From the NCBI GenBank assembly GCA_903929325.1, contig CAIYUD010000110.1, positions 1-21,573 of the forward strand: a DNA stretch of 21,573 bases, in the 5' to 3' direction. The DNA is from an uncultured Opitutia bacterium (lineage in GTDB: Bacteria > Verrucomicrobiota > Verrucomicrobiia > Opitutales > UBA953). A program made the translations under genes and the position numbers. A model generated the notes under the pieces. It was given only the letters and a program-made list of their open reading frames with translations, had not been told where the DNA came from and made no database searches. Positions 7,673 to 15,281 of this stretch are shown in pieces. Every line of letters starts with the position of its first letter. Position 1 is the stretch's first letter.

Positions 7673-9010
7673 GCCCCGAGGGTTCGGCAACCGTGTAATC
7701 ATCCAGAGACCCGGGGCCATTAAGATGGCACCCGCTAAATAAACCCACTGGTGCGTACCCATGCGGAAAAAGACGTAGGCAGCCGCCAAAGGGCCTACAA
7801 TGCGAGCTAAAGCGCCCGCCGAACGAAGAATACCTAAGTTGCGACCCTGTTGGTCGGGGCTCGAGTAAAGCGAAACAAGCGCAGAGAGACTTGGAAGGAT
7901 AAGGCCTGTAGAAAATGCGAGTAAGCCAGTTGCTATAAAGAAGAGAGACTTCCACTCCATGGCCGTATGGCCGACTTCTGGGTAAGGAATAAAGGCGATG
8001 GTAGTGAGGGCGACAGCCCCTGTTAAAAAACCGAGGCCGGCGACTGCGCGCTCACCGATACGCTTAACAAGCACGCGCGCAGCTACGCCTTGAGCAATCA
8101 TGAGGCACAAACCGTTCGAAAGAAAAAGCCAGGCGTTGTCTTTCGGGTGAAAAAGGAAAAGTGCTGCGGTTAAAAAAACCACCGTGTTTTCCATTCCAGT
8201 AAAAGCTATTTGGTAGAGCAGATTGGCGAAAGATGCACGACGAACGCCACCGTCCTGCACCCGGGCAATCGCAAAAAACGTTGGCCGTGACTCGGTATTT
8301 AAACCCTTCTTCGCATGTGTTTCTGGGAAGTAGCGCCAAACAATCAAAAAGTTAGCCGTCGCCATGCAGGCAGCAATAATCGCAGGACCTGAGAACGGGT
8401 TCAGTGCGAATGCTGGAATGTTTTCTACCGCATGCGGCAAAACCCATAAAGACGCGAACCCTCCAATGACTGGGCCAAGTAAAAAGCCTAAGCCAATGGC
8501 TACGCCGACAACCGCCATTCCTTTGGTGCGATTATCGCGATCCGTTATGTCAGCAGCTGCCGCCGAAGCCACGGCGATATTACCTGCAGCCAAACCGCAC
8601 AAGACGCGGGAAACTAATAAAACCCAGAACTTCCCCGAGAAAATCCAGAGCGCGTATGCGAACATATTGCCGCAGAGTGTCGTCACTAAAACCGGTCGGC
8701 GACCGATGCGGTCTGAAAGCGCACCCCAAAAAGGAGAGCAGACGAACTGTAACCCCGAAAAGACCGCACTCAGTAATCCACCAAACAAAACTGCAACGAG
8801 TTCGGGACGTGGCTCTGTACCCGCAATCGATTTGGCCAAGCCTGCCATCATTGAGACCAACGTGTCCGCAGTTCCTTCCGCATTTAGGTAATGCGTTAAA
8901 AGACTCGGGAACATCGGGATAATAATGGCGAAACCAATAATATCCATCAGCACCGTCAGGAAAATCATCCCCAATACACGTCGATTAGGGTTCGAAGGCA
9001 CGTCACTCAT
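7652..9010 (-). CDS. MFS transporter, Tet/TCR-like
   Basis: A 452-residue inner-membrane protein of the major facilitator superfamily. Alternating hydrophobic segments suggest about twelve membrane helices, the first at residues 13-33 (LGMIFLTVLMDIIGFAIIIP). The MFS motif A is clear in the loop after helix 2, GALSDRIGRRP (96-106). RVLCGLAAGNIAVASA and the GPVIGG motif (motif C-like) resemble drug/proton antiporters of the TetA group. The substrate cannot be read from sequence. An extended loop (about residues 42-70) separates helices 1 and 2. I chose the ATG at 9010 (MSDVPSNPNRR); the open frame upstream is Arg-rich and unlike the family. The gene is divergent from the DUF362-like gene across 86 bases and convergent with hemG. 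Confidence 0.85.
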   Translation of the reverse strand: MSDVPSNPNRRVLGMIFLTVLMDIIGFAIIIPMFPSLLTHYLNAEGTADTLVSMMAGLAKSIAGTEPRPELVAVLFGGLLSAVFSGLQFVCSPFWGALSDRIGRRPVLVTTLCGNMFAYALWIFSGKFWVLLVSRVLCGLAAGNIAVASAAAADITDRDNRTKGMAVVGVAIGLGFLLGPVIGGFASLWVLPHAVENIPAFALNPFSGPAIIAACMATANFLIVWRYFPETHAKKGLNTESRPTFFAIARVQDGGVRRASFANLLYQIAFTGMENTVVFLTAALFLFHPKDNAWLFLSNGLCLMIAQGVAARVLVKRIGERAVAGLGFLTGAVALTTIAFIPYPEVGHTAMEWKSLFFIATGLLAFSTGLILPSLSALVSLYSSPDQQGRNLGILRSAGALARIVGPLAAAYVFFRMGTHQWVYLAGAILMAPGLWMITRLPNPRGSAAGQS

Positions 9011-9084
9011 GGAGTCGACATTGGCATAACGTGCAGGGCTTGAGCAAACTCCATTCCGCGCCTTGCGCCGTCGGCGAAACCTAA

Positions 9085-9099
9085 CATACTTGGGGTATG
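9085..9099. promoter_or_regulatory. Short inverted repeat at the DUF362-like gene start
   Basis: CATAC-TTGGG-GTATG spans the start codon of the plus-strand gene in the 86-base divergent region. It could be a regulator site or a small mRNA hairpin that masks the start. The arms are only five bases long, so chance is a real possibility. Confidence 0.2.
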
Positions 9100-10098
9100 C
9101 GTGTCGCCCTAGCCTTTCTGCTTCTAGCCTTAACCCAACCGAGTTGGGGGCTAACGGAGCCACGCAGCCTACTGCTGGAGCGAAAGTTGGAAGACTTCAG
9201 TGACGCAACCTATGCGACGGCGACGGAAGATCTCATCGCTGGATTCGAAACGCGTACAAACGTCACCCTCGCGCCTAAAGAACGGAAGCGCTGTGCTATT
9301 AAAATTTCGACCCAATCAGGTGCCGGCTTATCCACGCCCAAATCACTCGTCCGCGCAGTTGCGGATGCGCTTATACGTCGCGGCTTTGCGCGCGAAAATA
9401 TCTTTTTGTGCGATGCGTCCAGCGCGCCCCTTCGACAAGCAGGATTTCTACCTGCGCGTAGCGACGGACCGCAGTTATTCGAAGGACTGAAAGTGCGCGC
9501 CTGGGACGCAGAAGCTCGCACCTGGACCAACGACCCACGACTCGTCTACGAAAACCCTGTACCGCCTGCTGCCGGCACGCCGCTTGCCGAGTGGCAAAAT
9601 CCACGCGAGAGCCTCATGCCCAAGCCTCTCTTTGACGAAGTCGATTTCTGGATTCAACTACCCATCGTCTCTGACTCAGCAGACTTAGGCGTCCACGGAG
9701 CACTTGCTTGCGCGTCGATCGGAAACGCCACCAACACAACACGCTTCGCGAACAATCCGCGCAATGCCTCATTGGCTGCGGTCGAGATGTGTGCGGCGCC
9801 CGAACTTAATAGCCGACGCATCCTGACGCTCATGAGCCTGGAGCGTTTTCAAATTCGCGGGGGACCAACCTATGACGCCGGCTGGTGTCGCTCGGAAAAA
9901 GTTATGTATGCGAGCGCAAACCCCGTGATCCTCGATTACCTGGCTTTACGGAAAATTCAAACTGCCCGCGCTGACTCGGGAAGCCCCGATAAAGATACGA
10001 CCGAGCCTCCCCTCTTTCAGGCAGCAACTTCCGGCGGCATCAAGCTGGGTTCAGCCCGGCCCGGTGACATTACGATTATTCGCCTACCGCAAAAGTGA
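9097..10098 (+). CDS. Secreted DUF362-like protein of unknown function
   Basis: A 333-residue protein with a classical signal peptide at residues 1-18 (Arg, then a Leu/Ala core ending in QPSWG), so it is probably exported to the periplasm. The mature part has KISTQSGAGLSTPKSLVRAVADALIRRGFARENIFLCDAS, the pattern seen in DUF362 proteins (a lysine/glycine strand, then a helix giving xLxxxGxxxxxxxxxD). Later come VDFWIQLPIVSDSADLGVHGALACASIG and an ARF/NNPRN-type segment before a conserved-looking GGPTYDAGWCRSEKVMYASANPVILDYLAL. No ferredoxin-type cysteine cluster is present. The DUF362 assignment is by recollection of the pattern, and no reaction is known. It is divergent from the MFS gene and overlaps the convergent msrC by 15 bases. 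Confidence 0.7.
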   Translation: MRVALAFLLLALTQPSWGLTEPRSLLLERKLEDFSDATYATATEDLIAGFETRTNVTLAPKERKRCAIKISTQSGAGLSTPKSLVRAVADALIRRGFARENIFLCDASSAPLRQAGFLPARSDGPQLFEGLKVRAWDAEARTWTNDPRLVYENPVPPAAGTPLAEWQNPRESLMPKPLFDEVDFWIQLPIVSDSADLGVHGALACASIGNATNTTRFANNPRNASLAAVEMCAAPELNSRRILTLMSLERFQIRGGPTYDAGWCRSEKVMYASANPVILDYLALRKIQTARADSGSPDKDTTEPPLFQAATSGGIKLGSARPGDITIIRLPQK

Positions 10099-10560
10099 AC
10101 CGTCGGCCACAATCGTGGCGATGGCTTCGGCAACCTTGACGGTCTCTACGTCAAAACGCGCCAAGTCTGGACTATCGAGATCAAGCACCCCGATTAGCCT
10201 GCCAGAAGCAAGTAAAGGGATGACGCATTCACTACGCGACGCCTGGTCGCACGCAATGTGTCCAGGGAATTGACTGACATCAGGCACAACGACCGTGGTT
10301 TGGCGTAAGGCAGCTGTGCCACAAACCCCGCGTCCAAGGGCAATGCGCGTACAGGCAGGCTTACCCTGAAAGGGTCCGAGGACCAACTCGCCTTCGATCA
10401 GAAAATAAAAGCCAGCCCAGTTGAGACGAGGCAAACGGTGCCAGAGCAAAGCAGCCGTGTTGGCGCAGTTGGCCACGAGATCACGTTCGCTACCAATCAA
10501 GGCACGCAAGTCCGCAGGCAAATCGCCTAAAGATCCCGAGGCAGAATCTGCGTGAGTCAC
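10084..10560 (-). CDS. msrC: Free methionine-(R)-sulfoxide reductase (GAF domain)
   Basis: This cytoplasmic enzyme reduces free L-methionine (R)-sulfoxide, an oxidative-damage product, using a thioredoxin system. The protein is a single GAF domain of about 158 residues. The family stretch LNWAGFYFL..GELVLGPFQGKPAC is followed by GRGVCGTA and PGHIACD. The three cysteines (70, 80, 104) have the 10- and 24-residue spacings of the E. coli enzyme (84, 94, 118), so the catalytic set is complete. I prefer the GTG at 10560, one base after the mdh stop. A TTG at 10578 inside mdh would add six residues, and no ATG exists. It is the second gene of an mdh-msrC pair and is probably translationally coupled. 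The 3' end overlaps the convergent DUF362-like gene by 15 bases. Confidence 0.9.
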   Translation of the reverse strand: MTHADSASGSLGDLPADLRALIGSERDLVANCANTAALLWHRLPRLNWAGFYFLIEGELVLGPFQGKPACTRIALGRGVCGTAALRQTTVVVPDVSQFPGHIACDQASRSECVIPLLASGRLIGVLDLDSPDLARFDVETVKVAEAIATIVADGSLLR

Positions 10561-10561
10561 C

Positions 10562-11563
10562 TCAGAGCGTGATACCAAGAGACTCGGAAGCCATCGTGCG
10601 CTCTTCGAGTAATTCCTTTTCAGTCACAGAAATTTTTTCGCGAGAGAAGGCGTCGAGCGGCAGACCCTGTACAATTTCCCAAGTGCCGTCGGCCTTCGTG
10701 CGAATGGGATAGCCGAACATGATGCCAGGCTCGATGCCGTAGTCGCCCTTGGAGAGGACAGCCACGGAGTGCCACTCGCCTGCTGGAGTCGGGAAGTGCA
10801 GGCTACGCAGGGTGTCGAGGGCTGCGTTAGCGGCAGAAGCAGCTGAAGATGCGCCGCGGGCTTTAATGACAGCAGCTCCGCGCTTCTGGACATCACCAAC
10901 AAAAGTCTCCTTTAGCCAAGCGTGGTCGGTGATAACCTGAGTCGCAGGCTTTCCACCGATGGTTGCGTTGGTGAAGTCGGGATACTGGGTGGAGGAGTGA
11001 TTCCCCCAAATGGCAACGTGCTTGACGACGGAGTTATGGACACCGGCCTTGGCGGCGAGCTGCGACTTTGCGCGGTTCTCGTCGAGACGCGTCATCGCAA
11101 AGAAGTTCTCGGCGGGCAGGCTAGCGGCGGAACGCAGAGCAATGAGCGAGTTCGTATTACAGGGGTTACCGACGACGAGAACCTTAGCGGTTTTCTTGGC
11201 TGAGCGGGCGATAGCCTGGCCTTGGCCGACGAAGATTTTACCGTTGATGCCGAGCAAATCCTTACGCTCCATGCCATCCTTGCGCGGAACCGCACCGATG
11301 AGCAGGCACCAATCCGCATCCTTGAAACCGACATCAAGGTCACCCGTAGCGACGACATCGGTGAGTAGAGGGAAGGCGCAGTCCTGAAGCTCCATGACCA
11401 CACCTGCCAAGGCGTTCAATCCGGGCCCAACTTCGATAAGGTTAAGCGCTACGGGTTGATCTGGCCCGAAGACAGCGCCGGAGGCTAAACGGAAGATTGC
11501 CGCGTAACCAATATTGCCAGCGGCACCCGTGACAGCGACGCGAATGGGAGGACGAGTGGACAT
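10562..11563 (-). CDS. mdh: Malate dehydrogenase
   Basis: This 333-residue enzyme of the TCA cycle interconverts malate and oxaloacetate with NAD. The N-terminus VAVTGAAGNIGYA carries the GxxGxxG nucleotide-binding loop (residues 13-19). The substrate loop VPRKDGMERKDLL supplies Arg94 and Arg100. The catalytic pair is Asp161/Arg164 in TRLDENRAKSQLA with His189 in IWGNHSSTQYPDF. This arrangement is typical of the cytosolic/type 2 MDH group, which retains NxxxFxAMTRLDENR. The ATG at 11563 gives the normal N-terminus. It is followed directly by msrC, and a 60-base gap separates it from the upstream exonuclease gene. A weak promoter candidate (TTCACA, 18 bases, TAGATA) lies in that gap, but no Shine-Dalgarno does. 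Confidence 0.95.
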   Translation of the reverse strand: MSTRPPIRVAVTGAAGNIGYAAIFRLASGAVFGPDQPVALNLIEVGPGLNALAGVVMELQDCAFPLLTDVVATGDLDVGFKDADWCLLIGAVPRKDGMERKDLLGINGKIFVGQGQAIARSAKKTAKVLVVGNPCNTNSLIALRSAASLPAENFFAMTRLDENRAKSQLAAKAGVHNSVVKHVAIWGNHSSTQYPDFTNATIGGKPATQVITDHAWLKETFVGDVQKRGAAVIKARGASSAASAANAALDTLRSLHFPTPAGEWHSVAVLSKGDYGIEPGIMFGYPIRTKADGTWEIVQGLPLDAFSREKISVTEKELLEERTMASESLGITL

Positions 11564-11614
11564 AAGGGTGGCAGGTATCTACCCTGCACCCCTACGGGCT
11601 GTGAAGCGCAAACT

Positions 11615-11632
11615 GGATTCGATTTAGAATCC
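11615..11632 (-). other. Hairpin around the exonuclease stop codon
   Basis: GGATTC-TAAATC-GAATCC forms a perfect 6-bp stem whose loop contains the TAA stop of the exonuclease gene. No U-tract follows, so it is not a classical terminator. It might protect the 3' end or slow ribosomes, or may be chance. Confidence 0.25.
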
Positions 11633-12304
11633 TAACTCGCCTTGGTGAAAGTCCGATGACTCTGCCTCGCCCACAGAATTCGCCAAAAGATGAGCGAGCG
11701 AAAGGGTTGAACGACCATCCAACCCCCCTAGGTGCCTTAAGACTAAGGCAGCCGCTAACGCATCGTAACCCGCACAGTGGTAATGCCTACGGCCTGCAGG
11801 ACAGTGCCTACTTGCGAGGCTGTCTAAGCGCTCGGTGAGATGCAGCATCCGGATTAGTTCGCCAAGGCGGAAGTCTCCTAAGGTAGGCGCCCAGCGACGT
11901 GCCAGCCGCAGCGTATCCACCCAGGGACCCCACTCAGCCAAAGCCACCCCATCTTCCGAAACAGAGGGGACCGCTGAGGGGTGTGGCCACGTCGCTGCCA
12001 AAAGCCGTGCCTCCACGGAACTATTGTGTGCAACAAAAACGCCCGAGGACCGCAAAGACACAAAATATTCCCAATGGGCATCGAACGTACGAAGCCCGGT
12101 TAAGTCACGGTCTGCCAATCCGTGGCATTGCGTGTCCATTAAGGGAATAGAGGCAAGCGGCGCGCAAAGCCCCGTGTGCACAGAAATAATTTCGCCACCG
12201 AGTAACGTAGCGACGCCAAATTCGACAACACCGGTTCGCGCCCCGCCTTCAAAATCAAGAACGTGCAGTGGGACGTCGGACCATCGTTGTTGATTTAGCG
12301 CCAT
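11624..12304 (-). CDS. DnaQ-like 3'-5' exonuclease (DEDDh fold)
   Basis: A 226-residue protein of the DnaQ/RNase T superfamily, which trims DNA or RNA 3' ends with two metal ions. Exo I is LDFEGG (Asp17, Glu19). Exo II is VAHNSSVEARLL (residues 91-102). Exo III is HYHCAGYDAL with the HxxxxD pair His176/Asp181. In Exo II the usual Asp of HNAxFD is replaced by Glu98, a conservative change that may keep metal binding. It lacks any other domain, so substrate and partner are unknown; a role in proofreading or repair is only suggested by its operon with dnaX and hrpB. The ATG at 12304 overlaps the end of hrpB by 10 bases, suggesting coupled translation. Confidence 0.75.
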   Translation of the reverse strand: MALNQQRWSDVPLHVLDFEGGARTGVVEFGVATLLGGEIISVHTGLCAPLASIPLMDTQCHGLADRDLTGLRTFDAHWEYFVSLRSSGVFVAHNSSVEARLLAATWPHPSAVPSVSEDGVALAEWGPWVDTLRLARRWAPTLGDFRLGELIRMLHLTERLDSLASRHCPAGRRHYHCAGYDALAAALVLRHLGGLDGRSTLSLAHLLANSVGEAESSDFHQGELGF

Positions 12305-14826
12305 TCGTGTCGAGGGTAACGACCGCGCAGATCTTTACGCACCTGTGCATAAGAGCCTAACCAAAAAGAATCGAGGTCGGTGGTGCGTTGCACGGTACGG
12401 CGAGCGGGAGATTGAATACAGACAACGAGAGGGACTTTGCCATCGCATATGCGCAATTTCTTACCCGGAAAATCATAAAGCTCCTGAACAGTCGCTTCGA
12501 TACACGCCTCACCATCTTCGTCATAGATAATACGGGCAGGGTGTTTCTTGCGTGGTAAATCAATCTTCTCGGGACAAAGCCGTTCGAGGGCGAGCCGCTG
12601 CTCATGGGTAACCCAACCATGGACAGCGGACATCACAGGCCGGTCGCGAATATCGCGATAGGCCGACGCACCCATGCACAGTTCCTCGATAATAAGCCGA
12701 CGACCCTCTGCATCTAAGGGAGCAATACCTAACTCAGGACAATGTTTAGCGGCAAAATTAACACGGCGAATCCAGGCGTCGACTTGGCTGTCCCAGCGCT
12801 CAAGTTCTAAGCGGCCGGCGATAACTTCGTTGGCTAATAACCGACTAGCGGCATCAGAAGGTGCATCGTCGCGCTCAACTGTCTCAAGGGCGAGATCCCG
12901 AAAACGACGTTCCAGGCGAGTCACGACGCGTCGCTGAGTAGCGTCGTAACGAACAGAAGCGACTTCAGAAAAGTCTTTGGGAAACAGCTCGTGTAACCAG
13001 GCCTCTTCAATAGCCGTGACCAAGGACAGGTAGAGGGTGACTTCGCCGCGCACCTGCACCTCTTCCATTTCTGCCGCTACAAGTAAGCGTGCATCACGCA
13101 CGACCGTTTCACTTCGTAATTCACCCCGACGTCCATGCACGACCGCACAACGCAAGGTGCCCGCGTCGAGTCTTACCGCTAACCGATCACTCAACCCGAT
13201 AAACAAGCACTTACGGATGACCTCTGACTGTGCGGGAGTCTCATTGACCATTAACCCCTGAGCCTGGGCGATGCGTAAAAACTGACGCGCAGCCCGATCA
13301 GCCTGCAGAGCGCCTTGAGCGTGCACGCCCAGAGCATCGCAGGCATTTGCATCAAAACGCATATCGGCAGCACGGTACAAAAGGGCTAAGCGCTGGAGCA
13401 GATCGGACCCAGGTGGGCACGCGACAGCATCCCGAGCTGATTCAGTCGCTGCATCAACTTTGCGTAAGACAATATCACGTCCTTGAGCGAGTCCTGCAAT
13501 CGCCGCAACTTCTGTCACGCAACCATACTCTCCGGCAGCGAGCAACATGCGTGCATGACGTGGGTGAGAAGGAAAGATGGCCATCCGTCGGCCCATGTCC
13601 GTCAGTTGCCCCTCCGACGTCCAAGCACCTAAGTCAATCAACGTGAGACGTGCGCGATCGAGTGAACGAGGATCGGGCGTCTCAAACCACGGAAAATCAG
13701 CAGCGTCACCCCAGCCCGATGCACGCAGAAGTAATAATGTCTCGCAGAGGTCGACGCGGCGAATCTCGGAAACTTCCCTGACAGGACGTGCCTCATGGTC
13801 CGTCTTCGACCAGAGACGGATACACCGGCCTGGTCCTGTGCGTCCCGCTCGGCCTGCTCGTTGTTCTGCCGAAGCCTGCGAAATCGGTTCAACAAAAAGC
13901 GTGTCGATTCCGCGCAACGGATCAAAGCGTGCGATTCGCGCTAAACCAGAATCAATGACCGCCCGGATTCCGGGTATTGTCACCGAAGTTTCCGCAACGT
14001 TGGTAGAGACAATAATTTTTCGGTTAGGGGCCGGACGAACCGCACGGTCTTGCTCTTCGGGTGGTAATTCGCCGTGCAAAGGCAGACATTCGATACCACG
14101 GGCTTCAGGCAGTGCTTTGATGGCACCTAGTGTACGCGTAATTTCGTAAGAGCCCGGCATGAATACGAGGATGTCGCCCTCGCCTTCCTCCTGGAGGATT
14201 CGCCGTACTTGTTCAGCGGCTGGTTCCCAAATTGGCCGACCAGCTGCCCGGCCACCCAGAAGGTATTCGGTGACTACGGGATACGCTCGGCCGTCTGCGG
14301 CCAATGTCACTGAGCCTTCAAGCCACTGCGCAAGCGATGCCGTGTCCAACGTGGCTGACATCGCGATGAGGAGTAAATCAGGGCGCTGCTTTTCCTGTAA
14401 TTTACGCGCGAGTGCGATCGCGACATCGGCATGTAAGTTACGTTCATGAAATTCATCGAAGATGACCGCGCCGACTCCTTTGAGTTGCGGATCCGAAGCC
14501 ATCTGACGCAACAGCAGCGCCTCAGTGACAAATTTGATCCGTGTTTCCGCAGACTCTACGCGATCAAAACGGATTTGGTAACCAACTTCACCGCCAAGTC
14601 GTACACCTCGCTCAGCCGCAATACGTGCGGCGAGAAGACGGGCTGCAATCCTTCTCGGCTGCAGGATAATGATCTGCCCTTGGACTAAATTTAAGTCCAA
14701 TAACATTTGAGGAATCTGCGTCGACTTACCCGAACCCGTGGGTGCGCGCAGAATGATACGTCGCGTCTTACCACAAGCCTCCACTAAGGGAGCGCGTAAT
14801 GCTTCAATGGGCAAAGCGGCGCTCAT
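12295..14826 (-). CDS. hrpB: ATP-dependent RNA helicase-like protein HrpB
   Basis: An 843-residue DEAH-family helicase-like protein, the length expected for HrpB. Walker A is APTGSGKST (28-36), motif Ia is LQPRRIAAR, and Walker B is DEFH (124-127), a common HrpB variant of DEAH. Motif III is SAT (157-159), motif V is NVAETSVTIPGI and motif VI is QRAGRAGRTGPG. The long C-terminal half with the HrpB-type tail (YPRHEWR at the end) follows. Its cellular role is poorly defined, even in E. coli. The start ATG overlaps the upstream phosphoesterase stop as ATGA, and its stop overlaps the exonuclease start, so all three genes are probably cotranslated. Confidence 0.93.
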   Translation of the reverse strand: MSAALPIEALRAPLVEACGKTRRIILRAPTGSGKSTQIPQMLLDLNLVQGQIIILQPRRIAARLLAARIAAERGVRLGGEVGYQIRFDRVESAETRIKFVTEALLLRQMASDPQLKGVGAVIFDEFHERNLHADVAIALARKLQEKQRPDLLLIAMSATLDTASLAQWLEGSVTLAADGRAYPVVTEYLLGGRAAGRPIWEPAAEQVRRILQEEGEGDILVFMPGSYEITRTLGAIKALPEARGIECLPLHGELPPEEQDRAVRPAPNRKIIVSTNVAETSVTIPGIRAVIDSGLARIARFDPLRGIDTLFVEPISQASAEQRAGRAGRTGPGRCIRLWSKTDHEARPVREVSEIRRVDLCETLLLLRASGWGDAADFPWFETPDPRSLDRARLTLIDLGAWTSEGQLTDMGRRMAIFPSHPRHARMLLAAGEYGCVTEVAAIAGLAQGRDIVLRKVDAATESARDAVACPPGSDLLQRLALLYRAADMRFDANACDALGVHAQGALQADRAARQFLRIAQAQGLMVNETPAQSEVIRKCLFIGLSDRLAVRLDAGTLRCAVVHGRRGELRSETVVRDARLLVAAEMEEVQVRGEVTLYLSLVTAIEEAWLHELFPKDFSEVASVRYDATQRRVVTRLERRFRDLALETVERDDAPSDAASRLLANEVIAGRLELERWDSQVDAWIRRVNFAAKHCPELGIAPLDAEGRRLIIEELCMGASAYRDIRDRPVMSAVHGWVTHEQRLALERLCPEKIDLPRKKHPARIIYDEDGEACIEATVQELYDFPGKKLRICDGKVPLVVCIQSPARRTVQRTTDLDSFWLGSYAQVRKDLRGRYPRHEWR

Positions 14827-15278
14827 CGACCATCGAGCTCGATAAGCTCTGCCTCGGGTTTCCCATCGATGATTGTTAAGCGTGCGACGGTCACGGGTAG
14901 CCGAAAGCGCCGCGGGCCTGCGCTACCCGGATTAATCCGGAGGACATTGCCGTCCTGCTCGATGACGGGCTGGTGGGAGTGGCCTGTGATAACGACGTCC
15001 GGCTGGTGGAGCGATTCGTCAATCGGCAGATGGCTGTGGTGTAAAAGAATCCGAACCCCGTCGACGACATGCACGAGGTAGGACGGAAGATGCGGGTCAT
15101 TATCGCAGTTACCCGAAACCGCCAACACGGGTGCGATCTGCGCAAGCTCTTCCAAGGCGACATCACTGCAGACATCCCCGGCGTGCAAAATGAGGTCAAC
15201 CCCTTCGAGCGCGACGATGGCCTGCGGACGCACTAAGCCGTGCGTGTCGGAGATCAGTCCGATACACGTGCGTGCCAT
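14823..15278 (-). CDS. YfcE/MJ0936-type metallophosphoesterase
   Basis: A 151-residue, single-domain calcineurin-like phosphoesterase with two metal sites. Metal ligands are visible in ISDTHG (Asp11, His13), HAGDV (Asp35), SGNCD (Asn57), LLHHSH (about His80-81) and TGHSHQP (His100, His102). The end NPGSAGPRRFRLPVTVARL is characteristic of the YfcE family. Members hydrolyse artificial phosphodiesters; the natural substrate is usually unknown. The ATG at 15278 lies three bases after the dnaX stop and the gene overlaps hrpB by four bases. It is thus the second gene of the dnaX operon. Confidence 0.88.
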   Translation of the reverse strand: MARTCIGLISDTHGLVRPQAIVALEGVDLILHAGDVCSDVALEELAQIAPVLAVSGNCDNDPHLPSYLVHVVDGVRILLHHSHLPIDESLHQPDVVITGHSHQPVIEQDGNVLRINPGSAGPRRFRLPVTVARLTIIDGKPEAELIELDGR

Positions 15279-15281
15279 ACC

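Noticed and set aside
10561..10578. TTG start at 10578 for msrC
   Set aside because: GTG at 10560 follows the mdh stop by one base and is the more usual start codon. The TTG cannot be excluded.
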